Below, piece after piece: positions 11,926 to 22,395 of a DNA stretch of 64,000 bases (the first letter of the stretch is position 1; every line of letters begins with the position of its first letter). The translations under genes and the position numbers were made by a program. This DNA is from Chinchilla lanigera (taxonomy: Eukaryota; Chordata; Mammalia; Rodentia; Chinchillidae): positions 1,809,578 to 1,873,577 of the forward strand of contig NW_004955465.1 in the NCBI RefSeq assembly GCF_000276665.1. The letters are read 5' to 3'. Below the pieces are notes generated by a model that made no database searches, was not told where the DNA came from, and saw only the letters and a program-made list of their open reading frames with translations.

Positions 11926-12545
11926 CAGTGCCCTTCCCACAGTTCACTTTCCAGAGTTTCAGGTACCTTAGGTCAAGTGCTGCCTGAAAATATCAAATAG
12001 AAACTTCCAGAAATAAATAATACATATGTTTTAAATTATGGACCATTCTGGGTACAGTAATGAAATCATCCCACCTTTCTCTATCTTGTTTAGCATGCAA
12101 GTCATGTCTTTGTTCAGTGTAGCCAACCGGTATATTCTACCCCCCTGTTAGTCACTTAGTAGCCATCTCAACGATCAGATTGGCAGGCCAGAAGTCCCTG
12201 TGTTAAAGAAACCCTTACTTCAGCTAATGAAGGCCCCAAAACACAGGAGTAGTGATGCTAGCAATTCAGATATCCCGAAAAGGAGCATAAGATGTTCCAT
12301 TTAAGTGAAAGAGTGAAAGTACAATTATATATATTGGAAGAAGAGAGGCCATATTTACATAATTGTTACCAGAATATATTGTTATAATGCTCTATTTTAT
12401 TAGCAGTTTTATTGTTAACCTCTTTTTGTGGCTAACTTATGAATTAAACTGTCATCAGTGTGACATATAGGATAGTACATATGTAGGGTTCATTCCTATC
12501 TGTGGTTTCAGGCATTCACTGGGGTCTTGGATACATCCCTCATGG
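11926..12545 (+). mobile_element. Tigger-type DNA transposon, deletion derivative
   Basis: The left end resembles the 5' non-coding end of a Tigger (pogo/TcMar) element: actttccagagtttcagg, cttccagaaataaataata, ccccctgttagtcacttag. It then carries a remnant of the transposase start, and ends in a right terminal segment (gtagggttcattcctatctg, ggtttcaggcattcactggg, gtcttggatacatccct). Most of the transposase gene between is missing. Such elements moved early in placental evolution, which agrees with the decay seen. Confidence 0.75.
12227..12325 (+). pseudogene. Tigger transposase N-terminal remnant
   Basis: From the ATG at about 12227 the reading frame gives a short Lys/Arg/Ser-rich stretch matching the start of Tigger transposases (order: Pro-Lys, Arg-Ser-Ser-Asp-Ala, Asn-Ser-Asp, Pro-Lys-Arg-Ser). 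An in-frame TAA follows near 12302, and the similarity continues out of frame. The DNA-binding and DDE catalytic regions are absent, so it is dead. Confidence 0.65.
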
Positions 12546-12639
12546 ATATGAAGAGATTAGTGTAATGGCAAAGACATTTTTGGGACCAGTGCTCTCTATC
12601 AGGTACAAAATACTTTTCCTAAGTGTCTTTGCTTAATGC

Positions 12640-12785
12640 TGAGTATACCTCCACACAGGTGAGGAAAAAGGTATTACAGAATCAGTGACTTTGAAGGTGA
12701 GGAAATGGAGGCATTAGGGAGGCAGTGACCCATGATGCACAACTCATGGAGAAGGTAAATGGGGACCCTGATATGATTCCCCCCT
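12640..12785 (-). mobile_element. MIR-like fragment
   Basis: The block gaggaaatggaggcattaggg then ggcagtgaccca...gatgcacaactcatgg resembles the reversed MIR core (gaggaaactgaggc, then a tgacc/cacagct region). Diverged; moderate support only. Confidence 0.45.
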
Positions 12786-13039
12786 CTCCTCTTACGACAG
12801 TACCATGAAAATCATGTAGTCAGAGGAGTTTATATTCCAGAGAAGAACTGGGGCTCAGAAGTATCACAGGTGACACAACATGAAATGTGGACTAGGAACT
12901 GCTGCTTCCTCAGTGACACAAGAGAACAATACCCATCTCATCTGACAATGAGGAGCTGGAATTTGGGTGAAGCCAGGGGAGAGATGTGGCTTCACACGGG
13001 AGACAGAAGTCCAGGAGGAAATGGGCTGACAATGAATGG

Positions 13040-13203
13040 CAGTGTCCAGATTTGAGCACTTCAGACTTGAACGTGTGTATGAATCCCCTGAGAATCTTGT
13101 TAAAATGCAGATTGTGATGCAGTGGGTCTGGGTGGGACCTGAGAATCTGTTTCCAATCAATTCTCAGCAGCTTTGAATGTTCCTGGTCCATGAACTGCAA
13201 GGC
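13040..13203 (+). mobile_element. MER5-like hAT (Charlie) MITE
   Basis: Contains the MER5 order: cagtg start, gaatcccctgagaatcttg, ttaaaatgcagatt, agtgggtctgggtgggacc, tgagaatctg, and a tcctggtccatgaactgc end. Old non-autonomous hAT element. ORFs on both strands here are by-products. Confidence 0.7.
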
Positions 13204-13779
13204 TATGATAATTTTCCTTCTGTACCTCTCCCAAAACACCAGGAGCTGACTTGCTTTCAGCATTGGCCTTTAGCTGCTCACAGGTTTTGTGGTAGTCTCC
13301 GAACTGGTCGTACAGTTTATTTTATTAGTAAAAGAGGGACTGGTGGGGGCTGTAGAGTAACTTTGCCAAGGCTACAGTCACTGAAAGGGCTCTGAGCTTC
13401 TGCAAGGGACCAGTTGGTCAGCAATGACTTTGGACTTGTAGCATCCCCTTCACACACAGTACATGCATGTCCTCAAGATCCAAAGGAAGTTAATGTCTCT
13501 AGACCCCCACACTGCCATTTGCTGATGACTCAGAGGGCTGGAGAGAACACTGTAGAGTAGTGTTACCAAGTCATGAAAATCTTACAAAACCTTATTATGG
13601 TCATTCCAGAAAAAGGCACACATGTAACAGCTTCTTAATTTAGTCCCTGAAGCTGGGTCATGGGCTCAAGGTTAAGAATGAGGGCTTTCACTCTCACAGG
13701 GCTGTCAGTGCACTTACAGTTGTGTTTGAAATCAACATCCCAGCACAATTAGAGACAACACACATATACCAAAATGCAA
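13204..13779. other. unassigned sequence
   Basis: No repeat or exon recognised between the MER5-like element and the candidate conserved block. Confidence 0.45.
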
Positions 13780-14250
13780 ATGACTTTCACTGAAATGCAA
13801 TTTGTAAATATTTAACCACTGACACAAGAAATAATTAGGGCCTCCTGTCTATTTTCTATCTCTCTGTGCATCCTTAATACCTAAACTCCATGAAGTTTTT
13901 CAAAATTTTCAAATTGTAATTGTTTTGCTATCTCCTAGTTAGTAAAGCTTCACAACCAATTAGGGAAATAAATTGGCTTAATGAATTAATTATTAAAATC
14001 CACCTCTGCTGTTGCTGCTTCAGCAGTGCTCATACATATTCCAAGCACTCCCTCTCCTCGCCCATCTGAACAGCGTGGAGAGGACTTCTTCTCTGATGAG
14101 TGCCAGGTGATGAGGAGAAATTGCTTTTAGGCTTCACTTTGATGGCATTCCGATTACACTCAACTGAAGTGCAGCTGAAGTTTTTGCTGTGTTTTTAGTA
14201 TTGGTTTTGAATCCTAATGCATGTGATTTCCACCCATGAGAAATGGCCGG
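13780..14250. promoter_or_regulatory. candidate conserved noncoding element (homeodomain-rich)
   Basis: Repeat-free and AT-rich without low complexity. Contains several TAATT/ATTA cores (gaaataattaggg, caattaggg, ttaatgaattaattatta), an octamer-like atgcaaat near 13776, CAGGTG at 14104-14109, and gctgttgctgcttcagcag. This composition is typical of deeply conserved developmental enhancers, but conservation cannot be seen from one sequence. Confidence 0.35.
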
Positions 14251-14320
14251 TGTGTTCCACCATGAGATGCGGTGCTTGCATCACTATTATGTTAGCACAT
14301 GCAGGTGTGAAATACGGATC

Positions 14321-14740
14321 TGTTCTGGTTTGGATCTGAAATGGCCTGCAAAGGATCATGTGTTGAAGGCTTGGTGCCCAATGAGCATTGTTCAGAGATA
14401 GGAAGTGATTGGATCATGAAGGCTCTAACCTCATCAATGGATTCATCCTTTGACTGATTGGTAACATAATAGGCTATTGGAAGGCAGTGGAAATTTTAGG
14501 AAGTGGGTCTCTCTCTCTCCTTCCTTTGGTGTCCTCTCCATCTTCATTTTATTTGCTACTAGATGAGTAGTTTTGCTTTTACCATGCACTTCTGCCATGA
14601 TGTTTGCCTCACCACATGCATAGAAACAGTGGAGCCAAGTGACCATGGACTGAACCTTTGGAACCATGAGTCAAAATTAATCTTTCTTCCTTTGAGTTAT
14701 TTTCTGATATTTTGTCACAATTGGAAAGGTGACTAACACA
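14321..14740 (+). mobile_element. MaLR-type (ERVL-MaLR) solo LTR
   Basis: Begins tgttctggtttgg and ends gactaacaca, with the MaLR landmarks between: gtgttgaaggcttggtgccc, gtgattggatcatgaaggc, ctctctctctccttcc, ctgccatgatgtttgcctc, and a ...atgagtcaaaattaatct region near the 3' end. No internal retroviral sequence lies beside it, so it is a solo LTR. No convincing target duplication. Confidence 0.8.
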
Positions 14741-14796
14741 GGAAAGTATGGACTATGACAAAGAACAGATGTTTACAAGCTTTTACAAGAAAGACA

Positions 14797-15062
14797 ACCT
14801 GGTGTAATGCAGTCAAGGGGAGGAATTTGGATCTTAGACATGGTTGGATGGTTTGGTTGCTTTATAAACCAGCAGATATGTCACTTTTTATTAGTATACA
14901 TTTGTGATTTAAAGAAATCACTTCACTTCTTTGAAACTTGCATAGTTTTCAGATTTGTAAAATGTAGATAACAGTATCTATAACTTAGGACCATAAGAAG
15001 GATTCCAGGAGCTTATATATGTAAAGTATCACTATATCTAGTATTTTGTTAGTAAAATGTTA
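14797..15062 (+). mobile_element. MIR SINE, near full length
   Basis: Forward MIR: tggtgtaatgcagtcaagggg start, ...aaatcacttcacttctttgaaac, agatttgtaaaatgtagataa, a gaaggattccagga block, and ...atatgtaaagtatc. This follows the core and 3' part of MIR in order. Heavily mutated. Confidence 0.7.
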
Positions 15063-15652
15063 GCACTTAAGCCAAAAAGGGTTGAAGTACAGACATGTGC
15101 TATAATGTAACAAATCTCAAAAAATTATGCTGAGTGATAAAAGATAGACATAAAAGGTTGCATAGTCTATGATTCTGTTTACATAAAATTTGGAATAGGC
15201 AAATGCACAGGTACGAAAAGCAGATTGGTAACTCCAAGGGCTGAGGAGAGGGAACAGCAGGAAATGATCACTTAATGAACACGAGCTTTATTTGGAGGGT
15301 GACAAAAGTATTTTGGAATTAAGAAGTGGAATACTAAATGTCACTGAATTAAACACTTCCAAATGATTAATTTTACTTTGTGCACATTTTATCTGAATAG
15401 GAAAAAACTAGTACTTGTTTTTCCTTTCCCCGAATACCTTGTGAATCAGTATCCTCTTTCAGAAAAAACAAAGGGCCATGGACTTAAGTGGTTCTTTGTG
15501 GTTCTGACATTCTCTGATTCATCTGAATGAGCTTAGTGACATTGTGTGCTAAGTCTTCTACTAGCAGTTATGGTGTCATAAAGGAAAAATAAAATTTTAT
15601 GCTTGCCTTTGGAAAGCATACAGGTAAGTAGACTTGTGATATGGAAATGGAG
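15063..15652. other. unassigned sequence
   Basis: Nothing recognised between the MIR and the next LTR. Confidence 0.45.
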
Positions 15653-16081
15653 GCACCTGTTATGGTTTAAATCCAAAATCTCCCCTTAGAAGTTTCATAT
15701 GTCCAGAGATGTGGCTTTTGGAAGGTGATTGGATCACGGGATGCTACACTCATCAGTGGGTCCATCCACTGATGATAAGTTCACAGCTGGATGTATTGCT
15801 AGGCTGTGGGCCCAGTTGGAGGAGGCAGGTCACTGGGGGAGTAACTTTGGAGGATATATCTCTGGCTCTGGCTTTTTCTAGTCTTTTCTCTTCCCAGCCC
15901 TGGTGAGTAGAGCAGCTTTCCTTGGCCATGTCCTTTCACCGTGCCATTTCTGCCTTGGAGTCAGACAGTCCCGGATTGAAAAAAACCTCTGAAACTGAAC
16001 CAAAACAAACCTCTCCAGCCTTAAATTGGAGGTGCCAAGTATTTTGTGGGTGAGCAATGGAAAGCTGACCAATGCAGCACC
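15653..16081 (+). mobile_element. MaLR-type solo LTR with 5-bp target duplication
   Basis: LTR 15658-16076 begins tgttatggtttaaatcc and ends aatgca. It carries gaaggtgattggatcacgg, a tcatcagtgggtccatccac block and gaaactgaaccaaaa before a pre-terminal attttgtgggtgagcaa. Exact 5-bp direct repeats gcacc flank it at 15653-15657 and 16077-16081. The 5-bp size is the rule for ERVL/MaLR integration. Confidence 0.9.
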
Positions 16082-16090
16082 TAACAGAGA

Positions 16091-16472
16091 CAGACTGTCA
16101 TAGGTTGCATGTAGATGTCCTCCCAAAGCCTCATGCACTCACAGGGGCAGGCTTCTACAGTTTGTTACTGATTCATGGTCCAATGCTGGGATTAAGGGTG
16201 TGAGTGCTATACTTAACCTAGGGTGGGCAGCTTGTGTACAATATAATGGACAGAAAGAGGCTTGTCTCTCTCTCTCCCTCTCCTCTCTTGTTGCTTTTGC
16301 TGTCTACTGCCACCATGAACTGTTGCCCTCTGCCATGTGCCACCCTGCCTTGGAGCCAGACAATTATGCACTGAAACCACCACAAACTATGAGCTAAATA
16401 AACCATTCCTTCCTTAACTTTGGACATTGGGTATTTTGTCTCAGCAACAATAAAAGTAACTCAGACACAGAC
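16091..16472 (+). mobile_element. MaLR-type solo LTR, second subfamily, 5-bp TSD
   Basis: LTR 16096-16467 (tgtcataggttg ... actcagaca) carries cctcccaaagcctcatgca, a CT run at 16264-16288, tgccatgtgccaccctgcc, ctgaaaccaccacaaac, gagctaaataaacc and gtattttgtctcagcaac. Target duplication cagac lies at 16091-16095 and 16468-16472. It shares these blocks with LTRs at 31007, 33582 and 56164. The aataaa at about 16395 is the expected LTR polyadenylation signal. Confidence 0.9.
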
Positions 16473-17602
16473 CCAGGTTAGTGCTGCTTCCGAGCAGGTG
16501 ACAGCTATGAGGCAGTGTAACAGGAAGAGAAGGCAGCATAGCATGGGATATATTCACATGAGAGCCCCAAACTGGAGAAGAACTGGGAAAAAGAAGAATG
16601 GGAAAAAAGAAAGCATGCCATCTCCTTCTAAAATGAAGGATGGCAAACAAAAATCCACTGCAACATGTACACTAATCTTAACTAACCCAATGCTATTACC
16701 TGTGGATAGCCTTATATAACCATGCTATCAAGATATAGAGCATTTCCAGTGAGACGACAAGCATGCTTTCAACAAGTCAAATTCTTAAACTCACAAGTTA
16801 TTTTCAATAACGAAACTGTATTCTCTAGTGTAGCCTTATATAATAACAGATACATTTTATGTAATGGCTTTTAAAGAAACCCAGCACTAGATCATGTCCG
16901 AACTCAATTTTATTTATTTTGAAGGTTTACGTGACCCAGGCAAAGTGTAATCCACTACATTTTCTAACATTTTCTTGATTATATTTCCTTCCTTCTCTGA
17001 GTTCTGAAACTCACTTGTGTAATCTCTGACTATGGTGTCTTCCTCTGTCACACAAAATCCCAGTCATTAGAAAGCTCAGAAATAATCTAGGAAGTCAATC
17101 TTGTACAGGACATGCTCTTGAAGATGTCTTCAGAGCAGCTGCTGAGTCCCCAACCATTCTGAGAACCATTTCAGAGGAATGTGAATGAACGCTGTCACAA
17201 AGCCAGGAATACATTGCAGGTGGCCAGAGAGAATGCCTCTCTGGGGATGCCTCCCAGGAGCTACAGGATGACTGGTCAGGCAAACATGCTCTTTCTTAAG
17301 CAGTCTGATGATGTGCAGTACAACAGTGTAGGAGTACAGAAGCTTAGAGAGAAAAGGAAGCAAGCAGAAGCCCAGCCAGAGGATAGGGCAGCGAGGAGGA
17401 AGCTTCTGGCCATGGAGGAGGCATGTGCATTTGGCGAGAGAAACAGAGTTTCAATGGTAATCTCCGTGCAAGTGTTTCATGGCACAGATCATTGTGTTAC
17501 TGCAGAGCGGCCGTGGGAGGCCAAGCCATTGTCACCCGCTGACAGAGGAATCAGACTTCCTGCTCTGCAGCAGCTGTGGCTCTCAGGGATCTTTGCTAGA
17601 AA
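16473..17602. other. unassigned sequence with a 143-codon ORF
   Basis: No repeat recognised. ORF 17181-17612 on the plus strand (143 codons) has a charged central part rich in Lys, Arg, Glu and Ala but no domain I know, and runs to the edge of the LTR at 17608. No splice or promoter evidence was established. Confidence 0.4.
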
Positions 17603-18276
17603 TCCATTGTGATGGATTAACTAATGGTCAACTTGTAATCCCAGCTGAACTGAGTCAGTGTAGTGCTGGACATGGACGACCCACCTGAGGATCGTTGCCA
17701 ATAGCATAAAAGGAGAACTGGAGGGGAAGATGATGTGCTGTTGATCCTCCTAGAGAAGCTTGTCACACTGGTTTTCCTGATGTAAACTCAGCTGTTCTCA
17801 TCATTGCAGGGGCTCGAGTCCTCACTCTTGCTGAGGATGGCTATAGTTCTCTTCAGGAGAGCTCACCTTACCTTGAGCACGGCTTCCTGGCTGCAGTGCA
17901 GATCCCTCTGCCTGCTGGCACAGGTCCTTCACACTTCTGATGCAGACTTTGTAGCTCCCACCACTGACCTCTGGGCCTTCCTACTGCAGATCCTTGACAT
18001 AGACTTGCACGAGACATTGTTGTGGGCTCTAGGCGTCCAGCTGGAGTCGTGGAGGGAGGGCATTGCCATGGGCTCTAGGTCTTCAAATGGACTTGTGCAG
18101 AACATTGCTGTGGGATCCAGGCCCTAATCTGGATTTTATAGATCTCTAGTGCATGCATGGAGATCTCTTGCACTCTTCTGCATTTCATTTTTTGGGTGAA
18201 TATTGTAAAATAATCCTATAAATTATGTGTCCTGTATTAAATAGATTCCCTTGCAAACCCTAACTACAACATCCAC
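17603..18276 (+). mobile_element. ERVL-like solo LTR, copy 1
   Basis: LTR of about 664 bp (17608-18271, tgtgatggatta ... ctacaaca) related along its length to 52317-52938. Near the 3' end are a cctgtattaaatagattccc block (attaaa polyadenylation-like signal) and aaccctaactacaa, resembling the ends of MLT2/MT2-type ERVL LTRs. Flanking bases tccat (17603-17607) and tccac (18272-18276) form a 4-of-5 target duplication. The 107-codon ORF at 17804-18127 is inside the LTR and not a host gene. Confidence 0.75.
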
Positions 18277-18674
18277 CCACCACAAGTACCCTGAGCCTTT
18301 TGCCTTGGAATTTGAAGGAGCACCACACATATTCTGTCTTAGATGCAATTCATTGAGAGCATTTTTATTGTTCCCAGGGATGGGTGGGGTGGATCTAGTC
18401 TTTAGGAAGGACAGTGTAAATTACTTCATGGGAAAAAAAAACCAGGATGCAGCAAGAAGAGTAAATCAGCAGAAATCGAGGAAGAATTTTGCTCTTTTGT
18501 GTATTATTATCAGTGGGGAAAATGAATTGAAAAATACCTAGACTGTAAAATTTGTAGACCTTACAAAGAGAGAGAGAATATGGAGGAGACTTTCCACTTT
18601 CAACTCATGTAGGTGTCATTTCATTAGTTCATTTCTATACCCAATGAAACAGAACGGGAAGAAGACCTAAAAGC
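18277..18674. other. unassigned sequence
   Basis: Contains a 96-codon ORF (18251-18541) starting inside the LTR end, without domain features. Nothing else recognised. Confidence 0.45.
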
Positions 18675-18765
18675 TTTTTTTTCAAAAAAATTTTGAACTG
18701 AGAATTGAACCCAGGGCCCTCAGCATGTTAATCAGGTGCTCAACACTGAGCCTTACCCACTAACA
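18675..18765 (-). mobile_element. ID SINE, old copy
   Basis: Minus-strand tRNA-like body. The gaattgaacccagggcc block is the reversed B box, and the end is a decayed reversed A box (cactgagccttaccca). T/A-rich tail at the left. Diverged. Confidence 0.7.
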
Positions 18766-21700
18766 GACTAGCTCCTAGACTTTTTCTAGCCCCTAAAAGA
18801 CTTCTCAAGAAGCAACATTGACCAGCCCAGCAATGGAGGTAAGGTTGTCTAAGTATAGGTTTTCAGTAAATTGAACTCATTTATTCCATATTTTCACCTC
18901 TAGCATTAGGGTCTAGACATTTTCCTTTTAAACCTAACGATGAGAGTTATTGTAAAATGTATTCATTTAACCAATAGCCAGAATAAGAAAAAAGAATCAT
19001 AAGCTTGCTATCCACAAGACAATTTTTACTATGATTTTTTTTTGATATAGCCCTTTCTTGATTTTGGAGGAACAATTGAATTTTGTAGCTTATTAAAAAA
19101 TATCATTTTCCCCCAAGAAAGACACCTACCATGTTATTAGTGGACATAATATTCCCTGGGAGTGAAGTTTTTATAAATGGAGAAACAAAAACACTGTCAG
19201 ACCAAGAACAGAATGCAAAGAGATATTTAAATCTAAATTTCTGGGAACATAATTTTGTTTTGTTTGCTGTTGTTTCTGATAGCAGAGTTGGCACATAGGT
19301 TTCCTCTCTCATGCCAGCTTGTGGGGTGGAGTGGTTGCCAAGTGCATTGTGCTGACAGTGGCTGAATTTCACCTGGGCCACTCTGGGCAGGGTTGCGATT
19401 AAGAAAGGAGGTTTGCAGGGACCTCAGAAGTGCAGTATGTGACAGTCTGGCACCAGAGGGGTTGGTGCTTTCAGTGACAGACTGAAAGTATCTGTGCAAA
19501 TATTAGCAATACCTTTCATTTTCCCTATTACCAAGGCAGCCTGTGCTTCCTATAGAAAGTTAGAACACCTAACTAAAAATAAGCCCTGGAAATTAACACG
19601 GTTTTATCACTTGGATATGTGATAACAATACCGATGGATATAATCATTTTTCCCCCTAGAAGCACTATTTTCTAAAAATAGAGCATCAACCTAGTTTTAT
19701 AACATGAATTTTTTAACCTTGATAATATTTCATGAAAATCTTTCAATCTCATTTGAAATAACTTCCTTGCATTTCATTGAACCAGCTTAATGTCATTTTC
19801 CCACTATTCTTATGTATTAGGGTGAGGTTTCTACCGTTTATTATTTTATGTACTCTAATTGCGTGAATTTCTGTATCAAATCTTTTGGCACCTACATGAT
19901 TAGTTCATTAAGATACGTTTTTATGAGTGAAGTTGCTGGAAAAGAAGTGAATGCAGATCACTTTTAACATGTATTGATAAATAATCCTCCTGAAATGTTA
20001 CAAAAACTTTGTTCTCTACCCAATTTCTAAAAATGGAAATGGATACTTTTAAATGTGCCCAATGGCTGAATAAGATTTAAGAGAATGCTGAAGTATGCTG
20101 TTCTATAGTTTGGCCATTAGCTTTCCAAAATCTGGTTTCTCCACACATGATCACAATGAGTCACTTAATGTCATATTTGGAGCTATGTGGGTGACAAAAC
20201 ACTTTTAAACAGAAAGATATAACGGAAAAGTTATCTACTGTCATGAATATACTGACTCACCAGATGGGTCAGGACTTCACGGTGAACTCTACTTGAGAGG
20301 TATTAGAGAAAATGAGAAAAAGTTCCCATCAATATGAAAAACAAAGTTCTACACTGTTATCCCAGTTTCTAGTATAGTCTGATGTACGAATTAAAACCAG
20401 GGCAAACCATGTTAATTAAAATTATAGAAATAGTTCTGCATTGTAAGTGGAAAACTCGGTATCTGAAGATTATATTAATCTATTGTGAGTCTGCTTAAAA
20501 TTACCATGGCCAATTATCAAATACATGGACCCTCCCCAAATCAAGTTCCACAAACTTCATATTTTGCCAATGGATACACACATCAGATAGGAAGACTGTG
20601 AAAATATAATCTTAGCCTTTAAATCTATCACTAGACTACGGGGGCCGGGAAGATAACAAGTACTACAAGGTTTGAGACATCGGGATAAGAGGAAACACAA
20701 GTGCAGATTTACAAAGAAGACTTGGAGGTGGGGTCCCTGGGCAGGCTGGGTTGGTGAGAAACTTTTAGTTGAGAATTCCTGTCTGTTGAGAATTCCTATT
20801 GGAAATCGTTCTGTTTATCAGTATCTGCCCTTCCGCTATCCATCCCGTCCTTCTCAGTTCCTTAGATCTTTTGGTTGACACAATAAATAACACGGAAAAT
20901 CAAACTCTCTGACTTATATTAGCATCCCATCTGGTTTGAAGTTCTCCAAAGAACTTCTCCAATGTCATCAGTCCACTGGGAAAGAAAACAAAATAGAATG
21001 AATAAATAGTTTGTCTTTTCTTTCCCAGTTGCTGTCACATACAAAACAAATCCTTTTTAGAAAGGTGTGATTAAATAATCTAAATAGTATGCATTTGCTC
21101 ACTCATTCATGAAGACTTGGCTACCCACTCTGTGCTATGAACTCTATGAAATACAAGAAAAAACCCCATGTCTACAAGATAATTCAACACTAGAAAATCG
21201 ATGAAAGCACACACATATTACAACATCATCTTTCAGAATCAGCTTCTTATGTTTTGGGAAACAGAGATTTGTTTGCCAAAATACTGCAGCATGGAAAGAA
21301 AAAAATAAGAATCTTTGTGTCTTTAACCACAACAGCTGCTTTGGAAGAAGATCTCATCATAGAAATAGTTAAGCATGGAATGGTAATTGCTCAACTTGTC
21401 AACTGATTGCTGGATTAAAAACTCCAGAGCTGTAATTGCAGCTATCATGCAAACAAATTCACAGTTCTGAAAATACATGTCCTACTAACTGTGTTTTTTA
21501 AGGACAATCATTTTGCTGGGGGATACTGATGTGTGTGTTTTAATCACTCTAAAGATTGAATTTGTAGCTATTACTAGTGAGAATGTATAAGCCATATTTG
21601 ATTTATAAAAATATCCACTATCTCAACGACTAGTAGCCTATAGCAGGTAATTTTCTAGTATTAAAAGTGGCCAAAACGACAGTAATGATTCTTTTTAAAA

Positions 21701-21865
21701 GACTCAAAAACAAATAGAATTACCTTAATACGACACTAGCTATATTTCTGTTGTAGAACAGATCAAATCTCTATATTCCATTACATAATCATTCAAAAGA
21801 TGTGAAATGATAACTTCTAGAGATCTTCAAGCTATCACAATCATATATTAGATGTGACTGAAGAC
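18766..21865. other. long repeat-poor AT-rich block
   Basis: About 3.1 kb with no clear transposon. Overlapping minus-strand ORFs at 19103-19381 and 19233-19499 lack domains. A gttgagaattcct motif occurs twice in tandem near 20768-20795. Holds the candidate conserved element at 21360-21510. Confidence 0.5.
21360..21510. promoter_or_regulatory. candidate conserved noncoding element
   Basis: Unique AT-rich stretch with two TAATTG-type homeodomain cores (ggtaattgctc and gctgtaattgcagc). The interrupted palindrome agctgtaattgcagct at 21428-21443 has AGCTG/CAGCT arms around one core; catgcaaac and ggacaatca (SOX-like) follow. Function inferred only. Confidence 0.3.
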
Positions 21866-21869
21866 TATA

Positions 21870-22395
21870 ACAACTGTTTAAATTTTAAAAAAATTATAAT
21901 AAAAGACACATTGCAATTACTGCTCCTCAAAATACACTCCCTCACTTCAAACACACTTATCCCATCATTCTTGCCTTTTTCTGAAGCAGTTCTGGAAGTG
22001 CTTTTTCGTGAGTATCTTTAGGAGGTGTGACAAAAACACAGTGAATGCTGCTGTCCAGTGCTATCCAACAGAAGTGCATGTTCATAAAAATAAATTTTGT
22101 GTGTCCTCATCCACCTATTCACCAGGTCTGGAATGGTGTGGCTTCTAGTTCTTCCACAAGATCAAAATGACCTTGAAAGCTAAACATCTTGAATCATTTC
22201 ACATCAGGGCAGCCACAGCACCATTAAAGACACAGAAGAGACTTCCAGAACTGCTTTGCAAAGTGCCAAGAACAATGGGCTAAGTGTATTTAAAGGGAAG
22301 GGGAGTATTTTGAGGGGGGATTGATAGCAATGTCTTTAACTTTTAACACATTTTGAAAAATGTAAACCCTCAGTATGTTTTGATCACCACTTACA
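21870..22395. mobile_element. mariner-like MITE with ~80-bp inverted repeats
   Basis: Left arm 21922-22000 and right arm 22242-22318 are inverted copies at roughly 80% identity over nearly 80 bases. Shared blocks: ctcaaaatac, then acactta[t/g]ccca, ttcttg, and aagcagttctggaag. About 240 bases separate them. Long terminal inverted repeats on a short non-coding body mark a non-autonomous cut-and-paste transposon. The class (Tc1/mariner) is inferred from vague similarity, not proven. Confidence 0.65.

Noticed and set aside
17804..18127. ORF related to 52516-52818, looking like a gene family
   Set aside because: Both lie wholly within related solo LTRs with 5-bp flanks; no evidence of coding selection.
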